A stretch of 32,896 bases of DNA, from positions 1 to 32,896 of the forward strand of contig JAJDDX010000366.1 of the NCBI GenBank assembly GCA_029260055.1. Reading direction: 5' to 3'. A program made the translations under genes and the position numbers. Below are positions 15,510-22,483 of the stretch, piece after piece. Under the pieces are notes generated by a model that was not told the DNA's origin, made no database searches, and was given only the letters and a program-made list of their open reading frames with translations. The DNA comes from Phycisphaerae bacterium (GTDB lineage Bacteria > Planctomycetota > Phycisphaerae > UBA1845). Within the stretch, counting starts at the first letter, position 1. Each line of letters opens with the position of its first letter.

Positions 15510-16670
15510 TTATGCCACGGGGGAATCGTGGAAACGCATCTCGTGCAGCGTGTCGACCCCGACCCGCCGTGTCGCGCATGACACGGGGGACAGCGCGTCG
15601 GATATGCTGCCCACACCGAGGTCGGCGATCGCGGAGTGCCGCGGGCCGCCGCCGACAAGGATCGGCGCCACGAACACCCGCGCCTCGTCCACCAGATCCG
15701 CTTTGAAGAAAGATGTGAGGACTTCCGGGCCACCTTCGATCAGCACGTTCGTCACGCCCCGCGACAGGAGCGCCGCCAGGCACGCCTCAGGCAACCACCG
15801 ACCCGATCGAGCCCGACAAGCCGCTATCTCGACGCCTGAGCTTTCGAGTCGGCGGGCCTTCGTGGACTTCGCCCGGTCCGCCGACGTCAACACGAGGGTG
15901 GGCACCCGCTTCGCGGTCGTCACCAGTTGACTTGTCATCGAAGTACGCAGCCTGCCATCCACTACGACGCGGCGCGCCACGCGCTTGATAGGCACGTCTC
16001 GCGCGGTCAGCAGCGGGTCGTCAGCCTTGGCCGTGCCCGATCCCACGAGGATGGCATCTACCCGAGCGCGAAGGCGATGCACCTCGCGCCGAGACTGCGG
16101 GCAGGATATCCACCTGGAATCGCCCCTCTTCGTCGCCACGCGCCCGTCGAGGCTCTGCGCCCATTTGGCGATCACGTAGGGACGGCCCAGTCGCCGACAC
16201 GTAAAAACCGGCGCGAGCACTTCGGCCGATTCTGCGGCACAAATGCCCTCATCAACCCGAATGCCCGCCTCGCGCAGTCGGCGAATGCCTCGGCCGTTCA
16301 CCTCGGGATTCGGGTCACCCACCGCGACGACGACACGAGCAAGACCTGCGTCGATGAGCGCATCGCAACACGGCGGCGTCTTCCCGACATGACAGCAGGG
16401 CTCGAGCGAGACGTAGGCAGTGGCGCCGCGAGGGCTCCGCGTGCAGTGGGCAAGGGCCGCGACTTCGGCGTGCGGACCTCCGAAACGGCGGTGGGACCCT
16501 TCCGCGATCACGCTGCCCGATCGAACGATCACACAACCAACCATCGGGTTGGGTTCGACACGCCCTTCGCCCCGACGCGCCAGTCGGATCGCGCGAAGCA
16601 TCATCCGCCGATCGAATTCGTCGGTGTTATCGTCGGTCAGACGGTCGGCTTGATCGGTAACGGCGGCCAC
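15510..16670 (-). CDS. ribD: Bifunctional riboflavin biosynthesis deaminase/reductase
   Basis: This 386-residue protein performs two successive steps of riboflavin synthesis: deamination of the pyrimidine from GTP cyclohydrolase II, then reduction of its ribose side chain. The N-terminal deaminase has HAE (67-69) and PCCHVGKTPPC (91-101), giving the zinc ligands His67, Cys92 and Cys101. Linker EPNPMVGCV (39-47) is typical. The reductase domain starts at RPYVIAKWAQSLDGR and includes SRWISCPQSRREVHRLRA, VDAILVGSGTAKADDP and NVLIEGGPEVLTSF. The start is GTG 16670 with GAGGAG seven bases before it; an ATG four bases upstream is out of frame. It begins 24 bases after lspA ends and is probably the third gene of the DksA-like/lspA/ribD operon. 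Other rib genes are not in the window. Confidence 0.96.
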   Translation of the reverse strand: MAAVTDQADRLTDDNTDEFDRRMMLRAIRLARRGEGRVEPNPMVGCVIVRSGSVIAEGSHRRFGGPHAEVAALAHCTRSPRGATAYVSLEPCCHVGKTPPCCDALIDAGLARVVVAVGDPNPEVNGRGIRRLREAGIRVDEGICAAESAEVLAPVFTCRRLGRPYVIAKWAQSLDGRVATKRGDSRWISCPQSRREVHRLRARVDAILVGSGTAKADDPLLTARDVPIKRVARRVVVDGRLRTSMTSQLVTTAKRVPTLVLTSADRAKSTKARRLESSGVEIAACRARSGRWLPEACLAALLSRGVTNVLIEGGPEVLTSFFKADLVDEARVFVAPILVGGGPRHSAIADLGVGSISDALSPVSCATRRVGVDTLHEMRFHDSPVA

Positions 16671-16694
16671 ACATCCGCTCCTCGACTCCGGACA

Positions 16695-17438
16695 CTACCC
16701 CCGGTCTTGCTCTGACGGATGGCGCCCGGTCCAGGAACTCAGCAGCAGCACACCCACGCCGATGACCAGGGCGGCGTCGGCGATGTTGAAGACCCAGGGC
16801 CAAACTTCACGCCCCGCGAGTTTCGGGAACCAAGAGGGAAACCGTAGCGTGAATCTCAAGAAGTCGCGCACGACACCCTGCCGCCGCACTTCGGCTTCGG
16901 ACCGGCGGATGGGTTGAACGTTCGTGCCCTCCGGCCAATCCCCCAGGTGGATCGTGTGCTCCGATTGGTCGACGATCTTGCCGATCCGCGTGACCATGGT
17001 CCCGTTTGGAGCTTTGAACTGAACCACATCGGCCTTGACGACGGCACGGTCATAGAGGTTGCCCAACGCGCCCGCCAGCACGAGAGCCAGCGCGGTCTGC
17101 ATGACCCATGATCGGCTGGGTGTGCGGGCGAAGAGATAGAGCACGAAACCGAGCGCGAAGATCGACGCCGCAATGAACAGCCCCACCTGCCCCGTGAACG
17201 AACCGAAGACCGCACCGTCATTGAGCGAACGATGAAAGACCAGCACGTCCTGTATAAACGACCGGGCGGTGTTCGGCGGAAGATTGCTGAAGATCCACGC
17301 CTTGGACCACAGGTCGAGCCACAACACCGCCCCGCCGATCAACCAGAAACGCACATGCGAAGGCATATGCCGAATCGAACTGATCACACACTCGTCTGTG
17401 GGAACGTCCGTGGATGACTGTGGCGGCGAGGTGGCCAT
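16695..17438 (-). CDS. lspA: Lipoprotein signal peptidase with an enlarged insertion
   Basis: This 247-residue inner-membrane protein is signal peptidase II, which cleaves lipoprotein precursors before the lipidated Cys. Motifs are LDLWSKAW (41-48), SLNDGAVFGS (71-80), AGALGNLYDR (122-131, catalytic Asp130) and FNIADAAL (217-224, catalytic Asp221), with four hydrophobic segments. It is longer than the usual 160-170 residues for two reasons: a 25-residue N-terminal extension if ATG 17438 is the start, and about 85 residues between the two catalytic Asp motifs where E. coli has about 21. The extra segment is polar (about 140-188). No clear ribosome binding site precedes ATG 17438; an alternative ATG at codon 25 would remove the extension. 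It starts 13 bases after the DksA-like gene. Its substrates would include the two lipoproteins in this window. Confidence 0.93.
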   Translation of the reverse strand: MATSPPQSSTDVPTDECVISSIRHMPSHVRFWLIGGAVLWLDLWSKAWIFSNLPPNTARSFIQDVLVFHRSLNDGAVFGSFTGQVGLFIAASIFALGFVLYLFARTPSRSWVMQTALALVLAGALGNLYDRAVVKADVVQFKAPNGTMVTRIGKIVDQSEHTIHLGDWPEGTNVQPIRRSEAEVRRQGVVRDFLRFTLRFPSWFPKLAGREVWPWVFNIADAALVIGVGVLLLSSWTGRHPSEQDRG

Positions 17439-17451
17439 GACGGCGACGCGA

Positions 17452-18255
17452 CTACTGGACGCGTCCTTCCTCTCTCGCGCGGGCGTATTCGATGCAATAC
17501 TTGGCCCACGGTTTAGCCCGCAAACGGGCGACGCCTATCTTCTTGTGCGTGGCGAGGCAAACGCCGTACGTACGGTTCTCGATCCGCGAAAGCGCGTCGT
17601 CGATCATCCGAATGCGGCCCTGCTCGTTCTCGATCAACCCGAGCGTAAACTCGTGCTCCCAGTTGTCGCTACCCAAGTCGGCCATGTGTATGGGCATCGA
17701 CGACTGTTCGGCCGACGCCCCGCCCTTGGAAAAGGCGTCCCGAGTGAGGTGCTGTACGTCGCCAGTCAGTTCGTCACGCTTGGCAAGAAGCAACATCTTG
17801 AACTCATCAAGCTGCTTCTTGTTCAAATGTGTTTTGGGAATCTTCACCCGCTCTTCGTGGAACTGGATCGGATCCTGCGAAGTCGCAGACCGAGGAGCCT
17901 TGCTACCGACACTTTTCGAGGTGACGCCCTTCGCCGGCCGAGCCGTCGATGCGCCAACCGCACGTTTCGGTGCAGCCTTCTTCGCCGTCTTCTTGACGAC
18001 CTTCTTCGCTGTCTTCTTGGCCGCCTTCTTCACTGCCTTCTTGACAACTTTCTTCGCCGCCTTCTTGACGACCTTCTTGGCCACCTTCTTCGCGGTCTTT
18101 TTGACGACCTTCTTCGCAGCCTTCTTCGCGGCCGGGCGTGACGCCTTCGACGAACGCTTCTTCTTCGCGCTCGATGCGGAGGACCCGCCGCGAGCGGATG
18201 CCGAACCGCCCTTCCGCGGAGACGTTTTCCGGGATGTCTTTACCTTCTTTTCCAC
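17452..18255 (-). CDS. DksA/TraR-family protein with histone H1-like Lys/Ala tail
   Basis: This 267-residue protein has two parts. Residues 1-125 are extremely basic, with about a dozen KK-containing repeats at 43-95 (AAKKVVKKTAKKVAKKVVKK and on), like histone H1 C-terminal tails. Residues 140-262 are a DksA/TraR-type domain: LNKKQLDEFKMLLLAKRDEL, an acidic coiled-coil segment, EFTLGLIENEQGRIRMIDDA and ENRTYGVCLATHKKIGVARL. In the zinc finger, normally C-x2-C plus C-x2-C, only Cys233 and Cys254 remain; the partners are Thr236 and Tyr257. DksA proteins bind RNA polymerase's secondary channel to tune transcription; this one may also hold DNA through its tail. The start is GTG 18255. It heads the operon with lspA and ribD and has a strong promoter at 18335-18363. 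Confidence 0.88.
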   Translation of the reverse strand: MEKKVKTSRKTSPRKGGSASARGGSSASSAKKKRSSKASRPAAKKAAKKVVKKTAKKVAKKVVKKAAKKVVKKAVKKAAKKTAKKVVKKTAKKAAPKRAVGASTARPAKGVTSKSVGSKAPRSATSQDPIQFHEERVKIPKTHLNKKQLDEFKMLLLAKRDELTGDVQHLTRDAFSKGGASAEQSSMPIHMADLGSDNWEHEFTLGLIENEQGRIRMIDDALSRIENRTYGVCLATHKKIGVARLRAKPWAKYCIEYARAREEGRVQ

Positions 18256-18334
18256 GAACCGATTCCCGCGCGACTCGACAGGAGAATCCCCCTAAACCCT
18301 TGTCAATTAAGGAGAAACAAGAATTCGGGGCGGG

Positions 18335-18363
18335 AGTATAGAGCGGCACTGACCCCTTGTCAA
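18335..18363 (-). promoter_or_regulatory. Near-consensus sigma-70 promoter for the DksA-like/lspA/ribD operon
   Basis: On the minus strand TTGACA (18363-18358) and TATACT (18340-18335) are separated by exactly 17 bases. The predicted start near 18328 gives a leader of about 70 bases before the GTG at 18255. The -35 box contains the TGA stop codon (18362-18360) of the upstream lipoprotein gene, so the operon has its own start rather than depending on read-through. A second TTGACA at 18305-18300 has no -10 partner. Confidence 0.8.
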
Positions 18364-20120
18364 GCATCATCCGAACGGGGGCGACGGCGCAAGAGGACCT
18401 CCACGACAGCCGACTTGCCGACTGCCGCCGGAAGCTGGAACACCACATTCCCATCGGCGTCCCGAGCGACTTGCTCGTGGATCAGGTGATTCACATAGAC
18501 CCACGCATCCAAGCCGCGAGAATCCATCACCGTAATCGCCACGCCATACCCAAGCGGCTTCCGCGCCGCCACGACAACCTGCACGTGCCCATCTTCCGGC
18601 ACAACCAGGTACGAGCCGGACGCACGGTCGAAGCCCTCCGCAGTCAGGTACGGCGAGCCCGCCGTCACAAGGGACCCCGCTTGCAGATCGAGCGCCGGTG
18701 GCTGGTGGTAATCAGCTACCGGCACCGCCAGTTCTTCCTTCGACACGTCCCCGCTCGTGCCGAGCGACAGCACACACGCCCACCGTTCGATCGCCGCTTC
18801 GGACGGCGGCTTTGACGCGATGAACGTGATCTGTCGAGCACCCGATTCGGCACGTTCCTGGACCGAGGTCACGCTGCACGGCTGAGCCGGCGCGAACGTA
18901 AGCGAGTAGCCACCGCTGACGCTGCGACCAACCGCATACGTGGGAGGCTGCGATGGGTCCGTCGCCGTGTGAACCTGGATCGCATCCTTGCCGATCGCCG
19001 ACATCGACACAGCCAGGCCCAGTTGGCCCGCCGACCAGCCTTCCACACGTGCCGTACACTCGACACGGGCATAGATCTGCCCGGTGGGGTAGATCGTGTA
19101 GACCCAGCGCTGGAACGGGCGCCCGTCGGGCGAAGCATCCGAGCCCTCGACGAATCGCCAGTCGCAAGCCACGACCACCCGCACCGCGGACATCTCCACG
19201 ATACGTGGGTGAACCATCACCGCCGGAGCGAGTGCCGCGAAGCCTTGCTCGTCCGGTTCGCCGTCGACCAGCGTCAGCGGATAGGGCCCCAGCGTTGTCC
19301 CGGCCACCAGATTCCGAAGCCGATGCGGGTCCGCAGCGAGATTGTGCCAACCCACGATCTGCCCGTTGGCGAACGTCGTCTCGAAACGCCCGCCGGCGCC
19401 GACGCGCCACCGACGCCCGACACGCTGCACGTACAAATCGCCTTCGCGGTTGCCCGAGTCGCCGAAGACGTCCTCGGTATTGCTTGCGAGAATCAGGTCA
19501 TCAAGACGCACGGTCGCAGCCGATTCCGCACCACTCAGCGACAACCGCAGCCCCTGAATGTCATCCAGCGGTATCCGCTCACCGACCTCCGCCAAGTCCA
19601 AGCGCACGAGGTTCCACCCCTTCTCGAGCGGAATCTCGGAGTGGACCGTGGACGCCGAAGCGTCCGTGCCGCCCGTGACGGCGATCGACATACTCAAGCC
19701 GCGGTCCGGCGACTCGACGACCATCAGCAGAAGATCGTACGGCCGCCAGTCACGTTTGAGGTACCAATTGGCCGACGCCGCGTTCGTGATGACAACCGTG
19801 TCGTCCGGCGAACCGGTGTCGAACCGAAGGCACGCCTTCCCGGTTTGCGGCCGGCCGCCCCGCTTGTCCAGCACACAGCGGGCTTTGTCCGAGACGCTGA
19901 CGAGTTGAAACAGCTCCATGTGCAGCGGATTCTCGAAGTCCGCGATGACGACGAAACGCCCGCCGCGAAGATCGTCGTAGGCCTGCATCAGCCGATCCGT
20001 CTGAGTCGCGGGCCGACCCCGACCCTGATGGACCGACTGGCAACCGCCAACGCCAACGATCACGATAACCGCCACACCAATGCAACGGATGACGCTTGTA
20101 GCTAGCTTGAATTGCCTCAT
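18360..20120 (-). CDS. Lipoprotein with carbohydrate-binding-like beta-sandwich, function unknown
   Basis: This 586-residue protein has a lipoprotein signal: basic MRQFK, a hydrophobic stretch, then VGVGGC with the lipidated Cys at 27. Residues about 58-205 look like a galactose-binding or carbohydrate-binding (CIA30/CBM-like) jelly-roll, from FVVIADFENPLHMELF to TVRLDDLILASN. The larger C-terminal part is beta-rich, with Gly and aromatic residues, and has no motif I can name. The open frame continues upstream to 20462 through repeat DNA, so ATG 20120 was chosen by the signal peptide; no ribosome binding site is visible. It is probably anchored in a membrane and surface- or periplasm-facing, perhaps sugar-binding. 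Its stop codon lies within the -35 box of the next operon. Confidence 0.78.
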   Translation of the reverse strand: MRQFKLATSVIRCIGVAVIVIVGVGGCQSVHQGRGRPATQTDRLMQAYDDLRGGRFVVIADFENPLHMELFQLVSVSDKARCVLDKRGGRPQTGKACLRFDTGSPDDTVVITNAASANWYLKRDWRPYDLLLMVVESPDRGLSMSIAVTGGTDASASTVHSEIPLEKGWNLVRLDLAEVGERIPLDDIQGLRLSLSGAESAATVRLDDLILASNTEDVFGDSGNREGDLYVQRVGRRWRVGAGGRFETTFANGQIVGWHNLAADPHRLRNLVAGTTLGPYPLTLVDGEPDEQGFAALAPAVMVHPRIVEMSAVRVVVACDWRFVEGSDASPDGRPFQRWVYTIYPTGQIYARVECTARVEGWSAGQLGLAVSMSAIGKDAIQVHTATDPSQPPTYAVGRSVSGGYSLTFAPAQPCSVTSVQERAESGARQITFIASKPPSEAAIERWACVLSLGTSGDVSKEELAVPVADYHQPPALDLQAGSLVTAGSPYLTAEGFDRASGSYLVVPEDGHVQVVVAARKPLGYGVAITVMDSRGLDAWVYVNHLIHEQVARDADGNVVFQLPAAVGKSAVVEVLLRRRPRSDDA

Positions 20121-20251
20121 AGTACGGCGAAGGCTACGCGAGCCCGACACCACACGCAACGCGCGTGACACGAGAGTGCGACACGCGTCCGAGCCCCGCG
20201 CCCGAACGCCGTGTCGGACCGCGTGTCGGACCCCGTGTCCGCGCATGGCTT

Positions 20252-20270
20252 CCCCCCTTGCCAAGGGGGG
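20252..20270. repeat. CCCCCCTT/AAGGGGGG stem-loop
   Basis: An 8-bp stem with a 3-base loop, followed by ACCGAGGGGGGT. A sister element of the same design lies at 24421-24441 (CCCCTCCTT / AAGGAGGGG, then CTGGGGGAGG). Confidence 0.7.
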
Positions 20271-20324
20271 ACCGAGGGGGGTCTCACCGAACGAGCAACG
20301 GGTGCCACAGACGAGCAAGGCACT

Positions 20325-20442
20325 GGGTGCCACGGACAAGCGGAGCTTGTCCGTGGCCGTCCGAAGGCTAGCATCGGTAACAAGCCACGCGTACCGTCGG
20401 TGGACCGCGCCGGGTGCCACTGGTGGCTTGTCCACCAGTGCT
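20325..20442. repeat. Two GGGTGCC-led palindromic words
   Basis: At 20325-20357 GGGTGCC leads into an ACGGACAAG / CTTGTCCGT stem with a short GGAG-type loop. At 20412-20442 GGGTGCC leads into CACTGGTGG / CCACCAGTG. A damaged relative of the first is at about 28514-28555, where the pairing arms are interrupted by an insertion. Confidence 0.8.
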
Positions 20443-20474
20443 GTCGCGTCGCCCGACGCCAAGGAGTACGACTC

Positions 20475-20696
20475 GTGAAACCGAACATCGGAAAGAGCGG
20501 CCGCATCGCTCGCGCGATCACCGGCTCACTTTGCATCGCGGGCGGAATAGCAATGTGGCTCCTCGCATGGCCCGACACCGCGGCGTATCGTTGGCTCTTC
20601 TCGCTGCTCGCGATAGCGTTAGGTGTGTTCCAACTCTTCGAGGCCAAACGCGGCTGGTGTGTCGCCCGCGCCTGCGGCATCAAAACGCCCATGTAA
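20475..20696 (+). CDS. DUF2892/YgaP-like small membrane protein
   Basis: This 73-residue protein starts at GTG 20475 with AAGGAG eight bases upstream. It has two likely membrane segments (about 12-30 and 40-55), NIGKSGRIARAITGSLCIAGG at the start, and the C-terminal RGWCVARACGIKTPM. This matches the DUF2892 pattern (N.G..DR..R...G and a Cys-containing GI.T end), known from the membrane part of YgaP, where it is fused to a rhodanese domain. Here there is no rhodanese, and the two Cys near the end (res about 62 and 66) could still form a metal or sulfide-handling site; that is inference. Stand-alone DUF2892 proteins are common and mostly uncharacterised. Confidence 0.75.
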   Translation: MKPNIGKSGRIARAITGSLCIAGGIAMWLLAWPDTAAYRWLFSLLAIALGVFQLFEAKRGWCVARACGIKTPM

Positions 20697-20717
20697 CGCC
20701 GCGCCGCCCGGCCCGCG

Positions 20718-21119
20718 CTAGCCGCCCTCGCCGCCGACGGGCTTGGGACGATTGACGTAAATCTTCAGCGCGACCTGCGTCTTCTTATCGCCCTTCTTCT
20801 CGATGCGGACCTCGCCGCGGACGCGCTCGCCCTTGCGCAGCTCGCTCAGCTTAGCCACCGCACCGTTGATCATGATCTCGGTCTCTTTGGTGATCTCGCC
20901 TATACCGACAACGTCCTGGCTCTGCTTCTCGCTGTAATAAGAGACCGTGATCCTGCCGGTCCCGTCGGCGTTGACCTCGATCTTTTCAATCTTCGCCTGA
21001 TCGAGCGTCATGACCTCGGCCCGCGGCTCCTCTTTCGTGCAACCCGTGAGCAGGATCGCACCGAGGCCGCAAACCAGCGTCACCGTCATGGCCCGTCGTT
21101 GCATGGTTCTCGTCCCCAT
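20718..21119 (-). CDS. Small lipoprotein with beta-barrel/OB-like domain
   Basis: This 133-residue protein carries a lipoprotein signal, with AILLTGC ending at Cys27. The mature part is beta-rich: IEKIEVNADGTGRITVSYYSE, GEITKETEIMINGAVAKLSELRKGERVRGEV and VALKIYVNRPKP. The pattern of strands with a 'tunable' NG...LSELRKGERV loop resembles small OB-fold domains of the DUF5666 kind, as I recall them; this is not certain. ATG 21119 was chosen because GGAGA lies eight bases upstream; the frame stays open to 21521 only through repeat DNA. It stands alone beside the YgaP-like gene, tail to tail, and is predicted to be membrane-anchored and of unknown function. Confidence 0.78.
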   Translation of the reverse strand: MGTRTMQRRAMTVTLVCGLGAILLTGCTKEEPRAEVMTLDQAKIEKIEVNADGTGRITVSYYSEKQSQDVVGIGEITKETEIMINGAVAKLSELRKGERVRGEVRIEKKGDKKTQVALKIYVNRPKPVGGEGG

Positions 21120-21597
21120 CGTTCCATCTCCGTATGGAAAGCCGTCAAAGCGCTGCCGGTGGCGATCACCAGCCGCCACCACGATCTTAGTTCGTCGCCG
21201 CGCCACCGCAACGCGCACCGAATCCGGCAACTGTGAATTCCTGCACACAGCCGCCGCAGCACGAGCCCGGATAGCCGGTGCGCCGTGCCTCGGATCCGAC
21301 CCCGAATAGGCGGGTGGCATGGCGGGTGGCCCATGTCCTTTGGACATGGGGGAGACGACGACAGGTGTTCCGAAACCCTGCCATCTTCCGGCGCTGACGG
21401 CGGGTGGCCCATGTCCTTTGGACATGGGGGAGACGATGACAGGTGTTCCGAAACCCTGCCATCTTCCGGCGCTGACGGTCGGTGGGCATCGCCTCCCCCA
21501 CCTCCAAAGGAGGAGGACCACCCACCCGACCCCGAATAGGCGGGTGGCATGGGCAAACTTGTTTGCCCGTGGCTATCCACCACACCCAGCGCCGACA
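21120..21597. other. 478-base intergenic region rich in repeats
   Basis: No gene was recognised. About half the region (21296-21572) is made of repeat modules: the REPIN-like composite with a 78-bp tandem duplication, flanked by 27-bp direct repeats, and a GGGCAAAC hairpin. The part at 21120-21295 shows nothing I can name. Confidence 0.75.
21296..21572. repeat. REPIN/MITE-like composite (copy 2) with 78-bp duplication and flanking direct repeats
   Basis: The 122-bp unit is at 21402-21523, opposite in orientation to copy 1, with which it shares about 109 of 122 aligned positions by eye. Its left part is duplicated as 21324-21401, a 78-bp direct repeat with one or two differences. A 27-bp sequence starting CCGACCCCGAATAGGCGGG flanks the whole insertion at 21296-21322 and 21526-21552. 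The second flank continues into the GGGTGGC CATGGGCAAAC hairpin at 21542-21572, as if the element had landed inside that hairpin. Confidence 0.85.
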
Positions 21598-22332
21598 CTA
21601 GCCAGTCAACTGTCGCCGCGCATCAGCGACCGCCGGCCCAGACCCGCCTAGAACCACCGGACCGCCAAAGCCGACATCATCCAGGCACAGGCGCAACGCC
21701 TCGGGAGCCACGGGCCACACGCCGTCGACGCAAGCCATGCGCACGCAATGGACACGCGCTCGTAGCGTATCGAGCCAATCGCCGAGATCGCCGACCTCAC
21801 AAACACGCCCGACCTCGACACACGCACCCACCGCCCAAGAGTTCGCCTTGTCCACGATCTCGCGCAACTCAACCGGCGAAAGCAGGCACCCGCCGCACGC
21901 AACCTCCACGGCAAGCGGCACGCCGCCGACCTCCGCCGCGTACCGCCCCTCTCGCATCAACCCACAGGCGAAGTTCAACGCATCCTGATATCCCGCAAAG
22001 CCGCCACTCCCGACCGGCGGTATCATCACGTTCAACGACCGCGCTTTGGCGGAACCGGCTGCGCCAAGAACCGCATTGACCCGCGCCATGGCCGCCTCGA
22101 CATCCGTAGTCGCACATCGAATAGCGACAGCCACCACGCCTCCGTCCAATCGCGCAAGAGCTGTGAGTTTCTTGTCACTTGCGCCGGCGCACGCATCGCC
22201 GTCCGCCTCCGGCAGCGGCCCCAGCGTCAGCTCCACGCCGTCGAAACCGGCACTGAGTACATCCTCAGCCGCCCGCGCCCAGCCATCCGAGGCGACACCG
22301 CGTTCGATGAAAATCCCGACACTGCGTTTCAA
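21598..22332 (-). CDS. TIM-barrel sugar phosphate isomerase/epimerase-like protein
   Basis: This protein of about 244 residues follows the xylose-isomerase-like TIM barrel pattern: KRSVGIFIERGVASDGW, then VLSAGFDGVELTLGP with the first barrel acidic residue, LNVMIPPVGSGGF, VPLAVEVACGG, and HCVRMACVDGVWPV near the C-terminal half. Isomerases/epimerases of this fold bind two metals with conserved Glu, Asp and His; here the third site reads VGACVEVGRV, without the expected His, and the last Glu is not evident, so the enzyme may be altered or inactive. The start is a TTG at 22332 with GGAGAAG just upstream; a GTG at 22359 would add nine residues without a good ribosome binding site. It is divergent from mutL, sharing its promoter region. 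Confidence 0.75.
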   Translation of the reverse strand: MKRSVGIFIERGVASDGWARAAEDVLSAGFDGVELTLGPLPEADGDACAGASDKKLTALARLDGGVVAVAIRCATTDVEAAMARVNAVLGAAGSAKARSLNVMIPPVGSGGFAGYQDALNFACGLMREGRYAAEVGGVPLAVEVACGGCLLSPVELREIVDKANSWAVGACVEVGRVCEVGDLGDWLDTLRARVHCVRMACVDGVWPVAPEALRLCLDDVGFGGPVVLGGSGPAVADARRQLTG

Positions 22333-22365
22333 TGCTCTTCTCCAGCGGGTTGAATCCACGACCCG

Positions 22366-22404
22366 ATCCCGCAGGCCCAGTTTTGATCCGCTCGTCTGCG
22401 GGAT
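22366..22404. promoter_or_regulatory. Inverted repeat overlapping the mutL promoter
   Basis: ATCCCGCAG (22366-22374) and CTGCGGGAT (22396-22404) are perfect inverse copies with 21 bases between. The right arm ends one base before the -10 box, and the left arm is upstream of the -35 box. The centre-to-centre distance of 30 bp is about three helical turns. This looks like a repressor operator, though a transcript hairpin cannot be excluded. Confidence 0.55.
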
Positions 22405-22410
22405 TATACT
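22383..22410 (+). promoter_or_regulatory. Sigma-70-like promoter for mutL
   Basis: TTGATC at 22383-22388 and a strong TATACT at 22405-22410 are 16 bases apart. The predicted start is about 22417, giving a leader of about 65 bases to ATG 22484. A CCGAACCGCG / CGCGGTCGG hairpin at about 22423-22443, followed by TTT, lies in that leader and could be an attenuator. Confidence 0.55.
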
Positions 22411-22483
22411 GATCTGACGGCCGAACCGCGAAGCGCGGTCGGTTTGCCCGTGTTCTTACGCGCTCGTGAAGATGGATCGCCGA

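Larger units (their letters stand above)
20121..20474. other. Divergent intergenic region with several stem-loops
   Basis: There is no gene in these 354 bases. It contains a GTGTCGGACC tandem (near 20208-20240), a CCCCCCTT/AAGGGGGG hairpin at 20252-20270, a GGGTGCCACGGACAAGCGG hairpin (20325-20357) with arms GGACAAG and CTTGTCC, and the GGGTGCC CACTGGTGG word at 20412-20442. The ribosome binding site AAGGAG at 20461-20466 belongs to the next gene. No clear promoter was found for either gene. Confidence 0.7.

Noticed and set aside
17492-18295. A plus-strand frame full of Phe/Leu/Ala that looks like a membrane protein
   Set aside because: It is antisense to the Lys/Ala repeats of the DksA-like gene; AAG/AAA lysine codons read backwards give Phe/Leu.
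20121-20462. An N-terminal extension of the lipoprotein (frame open to 20462)
   Set aside because: The extension translates repeat DNA, while the shorter start gives a proper lipoprotein signal ending in VGVGGC.
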